Assembly: GCA_021781285.1 (NCBI GenBank)
Contig: JAJXXD010000076.1
Location: forward strand, 1-12,018
DNA: 12,018 nucleotides
Origin: a bacterium
GTDB taxonomy: Bacteria; SZUA-79; Acidulodesulfobacterales; Acidulodesulfobacteraceae
Direction: 5' to 3'
A program made the position numbers and the translations under genes. Position 1 is the first letter of the stretch; every line of letters starts with the position of its first letter. Below the pieces are notes generated by a model that saw nothing but the letters and a program-made list of their open reading frames with translations, did not search any database and was not told the origin of the DNA. Positions 1 through 7,679 of this stretch are shown piece after piece.

Positions 1-682
1 AAACGGTGTTAAAAAACTTAAAAGATTATGTCACAGCGTTCTTCCGGACAGGATAGAAGCCGGAACGTTTATGGTGGCTTCAGCTATAACAAAAGGCGAC
101 ATATTCCTTAAAAATATTAACGTAAGCCATCTTAAATCGGTTATAGAAAAGCTTTCGGAAGCCGGCGCCAGGATTATTATAAATTCATCGTCTTCAATGA
201 GGGTAAAAGGCTCCAAGGTCATTAAAAGCGTCGATATTTCTACTTCGCCCTATCCGGATTTTCCTACCGATATGCAGGCTCAAATGATGGCGCTGATGAC
301 GCTTTCCAGCGGATTATGCGTTATCAGCGAAAATGTTTTCGAGAATAGGTTTATGCACGTTGCGGAGCTTATACGCCTAGGAGCTAATATAAAGATTAGA
401 AATAATTTTGCTATAGTAAAAGGCGCAAAGAAGCTTTCAGGCGCAGAGGTTATGGCTACGGATTTAAGGGCAAGCGCTTCGCTTGTTTTAGCTGGATTGG
501 CTTCCTCCGACGGTCTAACCACAGTTTCCAGGATTTATCATTTAGACCGCGGCTATGAAAGAATGGAAAAAAAATTGGCTGATTTAGGAGCGATAATTTC
601 AAGAGTTAAGGCAAGCGACCCGCCTTCCGGCGAAGCGGAAAGCCCTGATTTTAACGATACGGCTTGCAGTAAGAGCGCATAA
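1..682 (+). CDS. murA: UDP-N-acetylglucosamine 1-carboxyvinyltransferase (MurA), C-terminal part
   Basis: MurA transfers enolpyruvate from PEP to UDP-GlcNAc in the cytoplasm, the first committed step of peptidoglycan synthesis. The reading frame is open from base 2, so the gene begins upstream; about 226 residues are visible. Seen here: PDRIEAGTF at the left edge, PTDMQAQ (its Asp codon at 269-271, the family's catalytic Asp, D305 in E. coli), FENRFMH, GAEVMATDLRASAS and HLDRGYER, which carry the conserved substrate-binding arginines. These motifs separate it from the related AroA. The PEP-binding Cys loop lies in the missing N-terminal half. The protein ends with about 20 extra polar residues after the usual RVK end. 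The stop is one base before hisG, so the two are probably co-transcribed; murA next to hisG is also known in other proteobacteria. Confidence 0.96.
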   Translation, partial: NGVKKLKRLCHSVLPDRIEAGTFMVASAITKGDIFLKNINVSHLKSVIEKLSEAGARIIINSSSSMRVKGSKVIKSVDISTSPYPDFPTDMQAQMMALMTLSSGLCVISENVFENRFMHVAELIRLGANIKIRNNFAIVKGAKKLSGAEVMATDLRASASLVLAGLASSDGLTTVSRIYHLDRGYERMEKKLADLGAIISRVKASDPPSGEAESPDFNDTACSKSA

Positions 683-683
683 A

Positions 684-1430
684 ATGATGAAAACAGCACA
701 AAATAAAAAACAGAATAAAAAGAAAAAACTCAAAATTGCCGTTCCTAAGGGAAGAGTGCTTAAAGACGCCCTCGGACTTCTAAGAAAATCCGGATACGTC
801 AAACATCCCGATGCGGATTATGATTCAAGAAGACTCATATTCGATTATCAAGACGACGACGTGAGCCTGCTTATAGTAAAGCCCTGGGACGTGCCTACCT
901 TTGTCGAATACGGAGCAGCCGACGCCGGAATTTCGGGAAAGGACGTTTTATTAGAGAAGCCTAGAAACGTATATGAGCCTTTGGATTTAGGCATAGGCAA
1001 ATGCAGAGTCGTCGCGGCGGTAGATAAAAACATAATGGATAAAGAAATCAAACGCTGCCGTAAAAATGCCGCAGAAAGCGTGTTAGACGATATTAAAAAA
1101 AAAATTTATTATTCCGGAACGAATCTGCGTATTGCGACAAAGTATGTCCGCATAACGAGAGAGTTTTTTAATAAAAAAGGCGTTTCAAACGTTCAAATCA
1201 TAAAACTTTACGGCAACGTAGAGCTTGCCTCTATTTCCGGCTTGTGCGATTTTATAGTGGACCTGGTTTCGACCGGCGAAACTTTAAAACAAAATAATTT
1301 AACGCCGTTGGAAGATATCGTATTTGTCACCTCAAGGCTTATAGTTAACAGGGCAAGCCTTAAAATCAATTCTGAAGAAATTGCGTCTTTAATAGATAAT
1401 TTAAAGAAACAGGTTAAAAAAGAATGCTGA
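684..1430 (+). CDS. hisG: ATP phosphoribosyltransferase, short form (HisG-S)
   Basis: Catalyses the first step of histidine synthesis, joining ATP and PRPP to give phosphoribosyl-ATP. Visible motifs: AVPKGR (residues 19-24), KPWDVPTFVEYGAADAGISGKD (66-87, in the PRPP/ATP cleft) and the PRPP loop DLVSTGETL (193-201). The protein stops at 248 residues, soon after NRASLKI, so it lacks the C-terminal regulatory domain of long HisG. Short HisG enzymes need HisZ, which is not in this window. Two oddities are a lysine-rich N-terminal extension (about residues 1-16) and an insertion of roughly 25 charged residues around 114-145 relative to short HisG as I recall it. ATG ATG occurs at 684 and 687 with no strong Shine-Dalgarno, and no later ATG would fit. 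It overlaps hisD by 7 bases. Confidence 0.94.
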   Translation: MMKTAQNKKQNKKKKLKIAVPKGRVLKDALGLLRKSGYVKHPDADYDSRRLIFDYQDDDVSLLIVKPWDVPTFVEYGAADAGISGKDVLLEKPRNVYEPLDLGIGKCRVVAAVDKNIMDKEIKRCRKNAAESVLDDIKKKIYYSGTNLRIATKYVRITREFFNKKGVSNVQIIKLYGNVELASISGLCDFIVDLVSTGETLKQNNLTPLEDIVFVTSRLIVNRASLKINSEEIASLIDNLKKQVKKEC

Positions 1431-2746
1431 TATTTGATTTAAAAAAAGATGATTTTAAAGAATTTCTAAAAAAAAGAAGGCTCGGGCAGTTTGACTTTTC
1501 CGATAAAATTCAGCAGGAACTTAAAATTATACGTTCGGACGTTATTTCTAAAGGAGATAAAGCATTATCCGCTTATACCGAAAAATTCGATAAAATAAAA
1601 CTCCGGCCGGAAGACTTTTTAATCAAAGAAAAAGAAAAGGTAAAAGCGGTCAATTCTTTAACCAAGAGCGAACGAAAAAGCATCGAAAATACTATAGGAA
1701 GGGTTTACGATTATCATTCCAAGCAAAAAATACAAACATGGTTTTCTAACAATAATGACGGACTTATTACCGGACAGCTTATAGCTCCCCTGCAAAAAGT
1801 CGGCATATATGTTCCCGGGGGCAAGGCAAGCTATCCGTCCTCAGTTATTATGAATGCGGTTCCGGCATCCGCCGCGGGAGTTAAAGATATTATTATGGTT
1901 ACTCCTCCGGGAGGCAGGTTAAACGATTATGTTATTGCGGCGGCAGTTTTGTGCGGTATAGGCAAGATATTTAAAATAGGCGGCCCTCATGCCGTATTTG
2001 CTCTTGCTTACGGAACCGAAACGATTCCAAGGGTAGATAAGATAACCGGCCCCGGAAATATTTACGTTGCTACGGCAAAAAAGATGGTTTACGGCGACGT
2101 CGATATAGATATGATTGCGGGGCCGAGCGAAATTGCGATAATATGCGATGAGTCCGCCGACCCTGAACTCGTCTCGATAGATATGATGTCTCAAGCCGAA
2201 CATGACGAAATGGCGATTTCTACGGTTATAAGCAATATTCCTTCAGTTATCGAAAATATAGCGCAAATTTTACCGAAACTAATAAAGCGGGAGAAAAGAA
2301 AAAATATAATAGAAAAATCGATAAACTCTAATGCCTCTTTAGTCTTAACCGGTTCGGTAAAAGAATCTATCGATGTCGCCAATGAGCTCGCCCCTGAACA
2401 TCTGGAATTATATGTAAAAGACCCGTTCGAAAAACTGTTTTTAATAAAAAACGCCGGAGCCGTATTTTTAGGCGGCAATACTCCGGAAGCCTTAGGCGAT
2501 TATGTCGCCGGTCCAAGCCATGTCCTTCCTACCGGCGGCACGGCAAGATTTTTTTCTCCCTTAGATACGCTGTCTTTTCTTAAAAGAACGAGCGTTATTT
2601 CATCGAACTCTGATTTTTTATTAGAAAGCGCGGGCGACGTCGGATTCTTTTCGGATATCGAAGGGCTCGGCGCTCACGGCGAATCGGTAAGCTGCAGAGT
2701 TAAAAAAGCAAAAAAAATAATAAAAAAATCAACATGCCTCCGTTAA
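1424..2746 (+). CDS. hisD: Histidinol dehydrogenase
   Basis: Zinc enzyme that oxidises L-histidinol to L-histidine in two NAD-dependent steps, the end of the pathway. At 440 residues it has family length. Seen: VPGGKASYPSS (130-140), the NAD-binding stretch around GPGNIYVATAKK (209-220), IAGPSE (231-236), SQAEHDE (256-262), ELAPEHLE (321-328), GDYVAGPSHVLPTGG (358-372) and AHGES (417-421). The four zinc ligands of the family (Gln, His, Asp, His; Q259, H262, D360, H419 in E. coli) correspond to Q257, H260, D359 and H418. The catalytic Glu-His pair is E325-H326. All are intact, so it should be active. The start overlaps the end of hisG by 7 bases, which suggests translational coupling. Its 3' end overlaps hisC by 13 bases. 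Confidence 0.97.
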   Translation: MLIFDLKKDDFKEFLKKRRLGQFDFSDKIQQELKIIRSDVISKGDKALSAYTEKFDKIKLRPEDFLIKEKEKVKAVNSLTKSERKSIENTIGRVYDYHSKQKIQTWFSNNNDGLITGQLIAPLQKVGIYVPGGKASYPSSVIMNAVPASAAGVKDIIMVTPPGGRLNDYVIAAAVLCGIGKIFKIGGPHAVFALAYGTETIPRVDKITGPGNIYVATAKKMVYGDVDIDMIAGPSEIAIICDESADPELVSIDMMSQAEHDEMAISTVISNIPSVIENIAQILPKLIKREKRKNIIEKSINSNASLVLTGSVKESIDVANELAPEHLELYVKDPFEKLFLIKNAGAVFLGGNTPEALGDYVAGPSHVLPTGGTARFFSPLDTLSFLKRTSVISSNSDFLLESAGDVGFFSDIEGLGAHGESVSCRVKKAKKIIKKSTCLR

Positions 2747-3828
2747 AAATAGAAAATTTTATTAAAAACAGCGTTCTTGAATTATCCGCTTACAAGGTCA
2801 ACGAGGTTGAATCAGATGAAGTCTTAAAACTCGATGCGAACGAATCCAATTATACTCTGGGCAAAGATATTAAAAAAAGGTACGCCGATTTTATAAAAGA
2901 TACCCTCATAAATCTTTACCCGGATTCAGGCTCGAAAAACCTTATCCGACTGCTCGAAAAATTTTACGATACGGCGGTTGAAAATTTTATTTTCGGCAAC
3001 GGCTCGGACGAACTCATATCTATTATTCTGCTCAGCCTAAAAAAAGACGTCGCCGTGAAAATTCCGTCCCCTTCTTTCTCTATGTACGACATTATAGCAA
3101 GATACAACGACTTAAAGACCGAACTTATAAAACTCGACGAAAAATATTTCGACTTGCCGGAAAATATAAATGCCGATAAAGATAAAAATTCAAAAAAAAT
3201 ATTTTTTTTCAGTTATCCCAATAATCCAACGGGAAACCATTTTAACCGCGATATCATAAAAAGTCTTCTGGAAAATAAAAATAACATCGTCGTGGTAGAT
3301 GAAGCTTATATATTTTTTTCAAACAAAGAATCTTTTATAAAGTATATAAATAAATACGATAATTTAATCGTTCTAAGGACTTTTTCGAAAATAGGACTTG
3401 CGGGATTAAGATTCGGAATGCTTTTTTCGGGAGATAAACTTATAAACGAATTTAAAAAAATAAAATTGCCGTATAATATAAACTCTTTAACGTTGAGCTC
3501 CATCGAATTTTTTTTAAATAATTTCGGTGAATTCGATAAAAATATAAAAAAAACGATTGAACAGAGAGAAAAATTATATTCCGCCCTGAATAAATTCGAT
3601 TATATCTATGTTTACCCGTCCGATGCCAATTTTTTATTAATAAAGCTGAAAGATAAAAAATTAAAAAATAAATTTGATAAGTTTCTTAAGGACAATAATA
3701 TAATTATAAGAAGTTTTACCGGCGATATGAAATTATTTTATAGAATAACCGTAGGCACGCCGGCCGAAAATAAAAAGCTGGCGGATTATTTTAAAAACTT
3801 TAAGAAAGATTTTACGAATATGTTATAA
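2734..3828 (+). CDS. hisC: Histidinol-phosphate aminotransferase
   Basis: PLP enzyme of aminotransferase class I/II that converts imidazole-acetol phosphate and glutamate to histidinol phosphate. At 364 residues it has normal length. Seen: LDANESN (33-39), LYPDSGS (61-67), FGNGSDE (87-93), YPNNPTG (161-167), VVVDEAY (186-192, with the PLP-contacting Asp189 and Tyr192), TFSKIGLAGLRFG (216-228, with Lys219 as the Schiff-base lysine) and FYRITVGT (335-342, with the substrate-carboxylate Arg337). The ATG lies inside the end of hisD (13-base overlap) with no Shine-Dalgarno, so translation probably depends on hisD. Codons are very AT-rich, with several A or T runs of 7-8. Some HisC-like enzymes act on aromatic amino acids, but position and motifs favour HisC. 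Confidence 0.94.
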   Translation: MPPLKIENFIKNSVLELSAYKVNEVESDEVLKLDANESNYTLGKDIKKRYADFIKDTLINLYPDSGSKNLIRLLEKFYDTAVENFIFGNGSDELISIILLSLKKDVAVKIPSPSFSMYDIIARYNDLKTELIKLDEKYFDLPENINADKDKNSKKIFFFSYPNNPTGNHFNRDIIKSLLENKNNIVVVDEAYIFFSNKESFIKYINKYDNLIVLRTFSKIGLAGLRFGMLFSGDKLINEFKKIKLPYNINSLTLSSIEFFLNNFGEFDKNIKKTIEQREKLYSALNKFDYIYVYPSDANFLLIKLKDKKLKNKFDKFLKDNNIIIRSFTGDMKLFYRITVGTPAENKKLADYFKNFKKDFTNML

Positions 3829-3829
3829 T
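3821..3829 (+). promoter_or_regulatory. Candidate extended -10 promoter in front of hisB
   Basis: TGTTATAAT fits the extended -10 pattern TGnTATAAT exactly. It overlaps the hisC stop codon (3826-3828). The upstream match TTAAGA at 3800-3805, with an 18-base spacer, is only 4/6 to TTGACA. Transcription would start near 3836, just before the hisB ribosome binding site AAGGTGA (3844-3850). In AT-rich DNA a single -10 match can occur by chance, so this is tentative. If real, it would allow hisB and the amidase to be transcribed separately from hisGDC. Confidence 0.4.
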
Positions 3830-3854
3830 AATTATTTAGTTTTAAGGTGAAAAT

Positions 3855-4556
3855 ATGGAAGAATCCAAACCTGATAATAACGCAAAAGTCAAGAAAGGCG
3901 GGTCGAAAGAACGCAAAGGAAATTTTGCAAGAAAAACGACCGAGACCGATATTAAACTTTCACTGAATATTGACGGAAAGGGCGCGTACGAAATAGATTC
4001 GGGAGTGCCGTTTTTTAATCATATGCTCGAACAGCTTTCGAAGCATTCGGGTTTCGATATTCATCTTAAAGCAAAAGGCGATATAGGGGTTGACCTGCAT
4101 CATCTTATAGAAGATACCGGAATCGTCATAGGCAGCGCATTAATGAAATTATCGGGAGATAAAAAAGGAATTAAAAGATTCGGTTTCGCTTCCGTTCCTA
4201 TGGATGAAGCTCTCGTGCAGTCATCGGTCGATTTTTGCGGGAGGTCTTTTTTTGTTTATAAATTTATGGATGAGGATATGTCCCGATCCGAAAAAATATC
4301 TTCGCCGCCTCTTTTTTCGATTTCCAAACAGGAATCAAGAGAAATTCTCGTCGATAAATTTTTTTATGTATATTCGAATATATTTTTTGAAGCCTTATGT
4401 AAAAATGCTCTTATAAATTTGCACATAAACATTCAATACGGCTCAAATGCGCATCATATGGTAGAGGCAATATTTAAATCAACAGGCAGAGCATTATCGG
4501 ATGCGCTTAAAATAGTCGATAACCGGGGAATACCTTCAACAAAAGGAAGCATTTAA
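3855..4556 (+). CDS. hisB: Imidazoleglycerol-phosphate dehydratase (monofunctional HisB)
   Basis: Mn-dependent dehydratase converting IGP to imidazole-acetol phosphate. The two internally related halves are visible: FFNHM (53-57) with HHLIED (82-87), and NAHHMVEA (198-205) near the end, giving the HHxxE metal motifs; DE at 117-118 and STKG (228-231) also fit. It carries no HAD phosphatase domain, unlike enteric HisB. At 233 residues it exceeds the usual 195-200 because of a basic N-terminal extension of about 22 residues and an insertion of roughly 20 residues after CGR (128-130; normally SGR), about 134-165. The start is well supported by AAGGTGA at 3844-3850, four bases before the ATG. It lies 26 bases after hisC and 5 bases before the amidase gene. 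Confidence 0.94.
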   Translation: MEESKPDNNAKVKKGGSKERKGNFARKTTETDIKLSLNIDGKGAYEIDSGVPFFNHMLEQLSKHSGFDIHLKAKGDIGVDLHHLIEDTGIVIGSALMKLSGDKKGIKRFGFASVPMDEALVQSSVDFCGRSFFVYKFMDEDMSRSEKISSPPLFSISKQESREILVDKFFYVYSNIFFEALCKNALINLHINIQYGSNAHHMVEAIFKSTGRALSDALKIVDNRGIPSTKGSI

Positions 4557-4561
4557 AAAAG

Positions 4562-5548
4562 ATGAAAAATTTAATTTTATTTTTCTGGGCGGTTTTATTA
4601 TTTAGCCTTGCCGCCGCAAGTACGGGGAATGCTTATGCGTATGCCGGCAATATAACGAAAATCACGGGAGTTTCCATAGATAACGCAAACGGAGCTATAA
4701 ATATATATACGATAGGCAAGCCTTATTATAAAGGATATTTATTTAAAAGCGGAAATAAAAATTTTTTTATTTTAACATTCGGACAATCGATTTTATACGG
4801 CCGCGGAAAAAAGATAGCGAAGCCTTTTAAAAACATATATTCGGTTTCATATTCTCAATTTAGCGGCGCCCCGAATTATTCGGTCCATATAGTCATAAGG
4901 CAGAATTTAATGGCAAAACCGCGAATAAAAACGATAAATCTCGGGAATAACCGCTATAAAGCCGTTGTTTATGTTTTTAAAAAGATTAAATCATCCGCTT
5001 CAATCAAGGGCATTAATTTTAATGTTTTCATCGATGCGGGTCACGGCGGCGGCGACCCCGGCGGTATCGGACCTATGGGTCTGCCGGAAGATTTTGTTAA
5101 TCTGAGCATCGCGCTAAAACTAAAAAAACTCTTGGAAGCCAAAGGCATCAAGGTGGAAATAGACAGAACATCTAATATAAATGTAAGCTTACGACAGAGA
5201 GCGGAGGAAGCCGACAGAAGCGGAGCGAATTTATTTATAGGCTTATACTGCAATTCCGTCGTCGTTCCGTATCTGTATGGAACGACCACTTATTATTTCC
5301 ATGGGAATTCCTATAAGTTTGCAAGCTATTTAGAGCATTATATTTCTTCTAAGTTAAATCTGAAATACGACGGAGTCGTAAGGGACGACCTTTACGTGCT
5401 GAGATTTACGACAATGCCGGCGGTCGTTATCGAATATGCTTTTATTTCCAATCCTTACGAAGAGCATCTTTTGGGTTCTTCCACATTCAGGCGCTTGATT
5501 GCCGGCGGAATAGCCAATGCAATTTATAAATATTTTGTTATAAAATAA
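4562..5548 (+). CDS. Secreted AMIN/Amidase_3 protein, N-acetylmuramoyl-L-alanine amidase-like, one zinc ligand changed
   Basis: Family members cut the bond between MurNAc and the stem peptide in periplasmic peptidoglycan, often during cell separation. Residues 1-27 form a signal peptide (hydrophobic core 3-19, likely cleavage after AYA). Residues about 30-140 are beta-rich and resemble an AMIN localisation domain. Residues 153-327 are Amidase_3: DAGHGG (158-163, zinc ligand H161), GLPEDFVNL (173-181, zinc ligand E176), then FIGLYCNS (225-232) where the family normally has FISIHANA, and PAVVIEYAF (286-294, catalytic Glu291). Tyr229 therefore replaces the third zinc ligand; its codon is TAC at 5246-5248. 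The gene lies 5 bases after hisB and 10 before hisH, an unrelated gene inside the his cluster. It may be inactive, regulatory, or use altered metal binding. Confidence 0.87.
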   Translation: MKNLILFFWAVLLFSLAAASTGNAYAYAGNITKITGVSIDNANGAINIYTIGKPYYKGYLFKSGNKNFFILTFGQSILYGRGKKIAKPFKNIYSVSYSQFSGAPNYSVHIVIRQNLMAKPRIKTINLGNNRYKAVVYVFKKIKSSASIKGINFNVFIDAGHGGGDPGGIGPMGLPEDFVNLSIALKLKKLLEAKGIKVEIDRTSNINVSLRQRAEEADRSGANLFIGLYCNSVVVPYLYGTTTYYFHGNSYKFASYLEHYISSKLNLKYDGVVRDDLYVLRFTTMPAVVIEYAFISNPYEEHLLGSSTFRRLIAGGIANAIYKYFVIK

Positions 5549-5558
5549 AGCAGGTTAA

Positions 5559-6170
5559 ATGAAAAAAAAGATAGCGATAATCGATTACGGAATGGGAAAT
5601 CTTAAAAATGTCCGTAACGCTTTTAATTTTTTAGGATATGACGCCGAAATTACCGAAAATTATAAGCATATCGAAAATGCCACCCATTTAATTCTGCCCG
5701 GCGTGGGGGGATTTAAAGACGCTATGCTGACGCTCAGGCAAAAAGGGCTGATCGAGCCTATTAAAGATGCCGTCGCCTCAGGCAAAAACTTTCTGGGTAT
5801 ATGTCTCGGTATGCAGCTTTTATTTGAAACTTCCGAAGAATTCGGTCACAGCGAAGGGTTCGGAATTTTAAAAGGAAAAGTAATAAGATTTGACGATAGC
5901 GTTATTCCTCTTATACCTCACATAGGGTGGAACGATATAAAAATGTTAAAACCGGTAAAAGAATTTAACGGGATAGAAAACAACAGCTTTTTTTATTTTC
6001 TGCACTCGTATTATTGTGCTCCCGAAGAAGACATCACCGCCGCGGTTTGCGATTATTACGGTAAATTCAGCGCCTGCGTAAAAAAAAATAATATTTTTGC
6101 CTGTCAGTTTCATCCCGAAAAAAGCCATACCGTCGGATTGGCGTTATTAAAAAATTTTATAAATGATTAA
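5559..6170 (+). CDS. hisH: Imidazole glycerol phosphate synthase, glutaminase subunit
   Basis: Class I glutamine amidotransferase that releases ammonia from glutamine and channels it to HisF. At 203 residues it has family length. Seen: IIDYGMGNLKNV (7-18), LPGVGGF (46-52, oxyanion region), GICLGMQLLFE (80-90) with nucleophile Cys82, and FHPEKSH (184-190) with His185 and Glu187 completing the triad. FLHSYY (147-152) is also typical. Everything needed for activity is present. The ATG follows the amidase stop by 10 bases with only a weak CAGG site (5551-5554). Its partner hisF is two genes downstream, with hisA between, which is a common arrangement. Confidence 0.96.
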   Translation: MKKKIAIIDYGMGNLKNVRNAFNFLGYDAEITENYKHIENATHLILPGVGGFKDAMLTLRQKGLIEPIKDAVASGKNFLGICLGMQLLFETSEEFGHSEGFGILKGKVIRFDDSVIPLIPHIGWNDIKMLKPVKEFNGIENNSFFYFLHSYYCAPEEDITAAVCDYYGKFSACVKKNNIFACQFHPEKSHTVGLALLKNFIND

Positions 6171-6179
6171 ATTAAAAAT

Positions 6180-6914
6180 ATGATTATAATACCCGCCGTA
6201 GATATACTCGGTTCAAAATGCGTCAGGCTGACCATGGGAGATTACGACGTTAAAAAGGAGTATGAGCTTTCGCCTATGGAAGCCGCTTTGAACTGGCAGA
6301 AACTTGGGGCAAAAAGACTTCATTTGGTCGATCTTGACGGCGCCAAATCGGGGAATCCGGATAATTTTAATATTATAAAAGACATTATAAAATCCGTTAA
6401 AATTCCCGTAGAGGTCGGCGGAGGCATCAGAGACGGCAAAACAATAGAAAATTATTTTAATGCCGGCGCATCTTATATTATTCTCGGTTCGGTATTATTC
6501 AAAGACATTAATTCCGTCAAGGCTTCCCTGTTAAATTATAAAGGAAGAATCATAGCCGGAATAGATTTATACGATGAAAAAATAGCAATTTCAGGTTGGA
6601 GAGAATTTGTAGAAACCCCTTTTGGCGAAGCGGTGGAAAACTTAAGAGACATTTACGGAATACAAACTTTTATATTCACAGATATTAAAAAAGACGGGAT
6701 GCTCGCCGGGGTTAATTTAGAACTTATGTCGAGGCTTGCAAAATTAGGCGTTAATGTTATAGCGTCCGGAGGAGTTTCGGGGCAGGGCGATATCGTAAAA
6801 CTGAAAGAGCTTAATCTTACGTTTCTCGAAGGCGTAATAGTCGGGAAGGCTTTATATGACGGAAGACTGGATTTAGGAAAGGCAAATGCTTTATTATACA
6901 AGGACAAGGATTAA
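6180..6914 (+). CDS. hisA: ProFAR isomerase (phosphoribosylformimino-AICAR-phosphate isomerase)
   Basis: TIM-barrel enzyme that performs the Amadori rearrangement of ProFAR to PRFAR, the substrate of HisH/HisF. At 244 residues it has normal length. Asp8 (IPAVDIL) is the catalytic base. VEVGGGIRD (77-85) and the IASGGVS region near the C-terminus are phosphate-binding loops. AGIDLYDEKIAISGW (126-140) supplies Asp129 and the HisA-type GW that separates it from HisF. FTDIKKDGMLAG (166-177) carries the second catalytic Asp (168). The start lies 9 bases after hisH without a clear Shine-Dalgarno, which suggests reinitiation after hisH. Confidence 0.96.
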   Translation: MIIIPAVDILGSKCVRLTMGDYDVKKEYELSPMEAALNWQKLGAKRLHLVDLDGAKSGNPDNFNIIKDIIKSVKIPVEVGGGIRDGKTIENYFNAGASYIILGSVLFKDINSVKASLLNYKGRIIAGIDLYDEKIAISGWREFVETPFGEAVENLRDIYGIQTFIFTDIKKDGMLAGVNLELMSRLAKLGVNVIASGGVSGQGDIVKLKELNLTFLEGVIVGKALYDGRLDLGKANALLYKDKD

Positions 6915-6923
6915 GGCAAATTT

Positions 6924-7679
6924 ATGCTTGCAAAAAGAATAATACCGTGCTTGGATATTAAAAACAACGAGGTCGTTAAGGGTATAAATTTTGAAGATTT
7001 GCGGAGCGCCGGCGATCCCGTAGAACTTGCAAAAAGATACGACGGAGAGCTTGCCGACGAGCTTATGTTTTTGGACATAACGGCTTCTCATGAAAAAAGA
7101 AAAACTATTCTGGAACTCGTCGATAAGATTTCCGAAAATATATTTATTCCCTTCAGCGTAGGCGGAGGCGTTTCGGAAATAGAAGATATACGGGATTTGC
7201 TGAACAGCGGGGCGGATAAGGTCTCTATTAATACTGCGGCAGTGTTAAAACCCGGACTTATAGACAGCGCGGCAAAAAAATTCGGTTCATCCACGATAGT
7301 AATAGCGATAGACGCAAAAAAAATAGGGGATGAGTATATTGTTTTTACGCATGGAGGAAGAAAAAATTCCGGAATTAATGCTATAGATTGGGCAAAAGAG
7401 GCTTATAACAGGGGCGCCGGAGAAATACTGCTGACAAGTATGGACAGAGACGGGACGAAAAACGGCTATGAAATAGAACTTACCTCGTCCGTCGTCAAAG
7501 GCGTAAAAATTCCAGTGATTGCTTCGGGAGGCGCAAGGGACGCTAAGGATATGGAGGAGGTTTTTATCAAAGCAGACGCAAGCGCCGCTCTTGCCGCTTC
7601 GATATTTCATTATGAAAATTCAGGCATTATTCCTATTAAAAAATATTTAAAATCCAAAGGGATTAACGTGAGATTATGA
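6924..7679 (+). CDS. hisF: Imidazole glycerol phosphate synthase, cyclase subunit
   Basis: TIM-barrel cyclase that uses ammonia from HisH and PRFAR to make IGP and AICAR (AICAR returns to purine synthesis). At 251 residues it has family length. Seen: AKRIIPCLDIKNNEVVKG (3-20) with catalytic Asp11, FLDITAS (49-55), FSVGGGV (77-83), VIAIDAKK (126-133) with catalytic Asp130, LLTSMDRDGTKNGY (169-182) and IASGGAR at the phosphate site. A good ribosome site AAGG (6913-6916) sits 7 bases before the ATG. The last bases ATGA are shared with hisIE (4-base overlap), typical of coupled translation. Confidence 0.97.
   Translation: MLAKRIIPCLDIKNNEVVKGINFEDLRSAGDPVELAKRYDGELADELMFLDITASHEKRKTILELVDKISENIFIPFSVGGGVSEIEDIRDLLNSGADKVSINTAAVLKPGLIDSAAKKFGSSTIVIAIDAKKIGDEYIVFTHGGRKNSGINAIDWAKEAYNRGAGEILLTSMDRDGTKNGYEIELTSSVVKGVKIPVIASGGARDAKDMEEVFIKADASAALAASIFHYENSGIIPIKKYLKSKGINVRL

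Noticed and set aside
3674..3704. TTGATA followed by TATAAT inside hisC
   Set aside because: The spacer is 19 bases, there is no extended -10, and the region is so AT-rich that such a pair is expected by chance.
4204..4416. 70-codon plus-strand open frame inside hisB
   Set aside because: It is a different frame of hisB with no ribosome site and no family resemblance. I considered whether it explained the HisB insertion as a frameshift pair, but the HisB frame stays open and shows family motifs on both sides.
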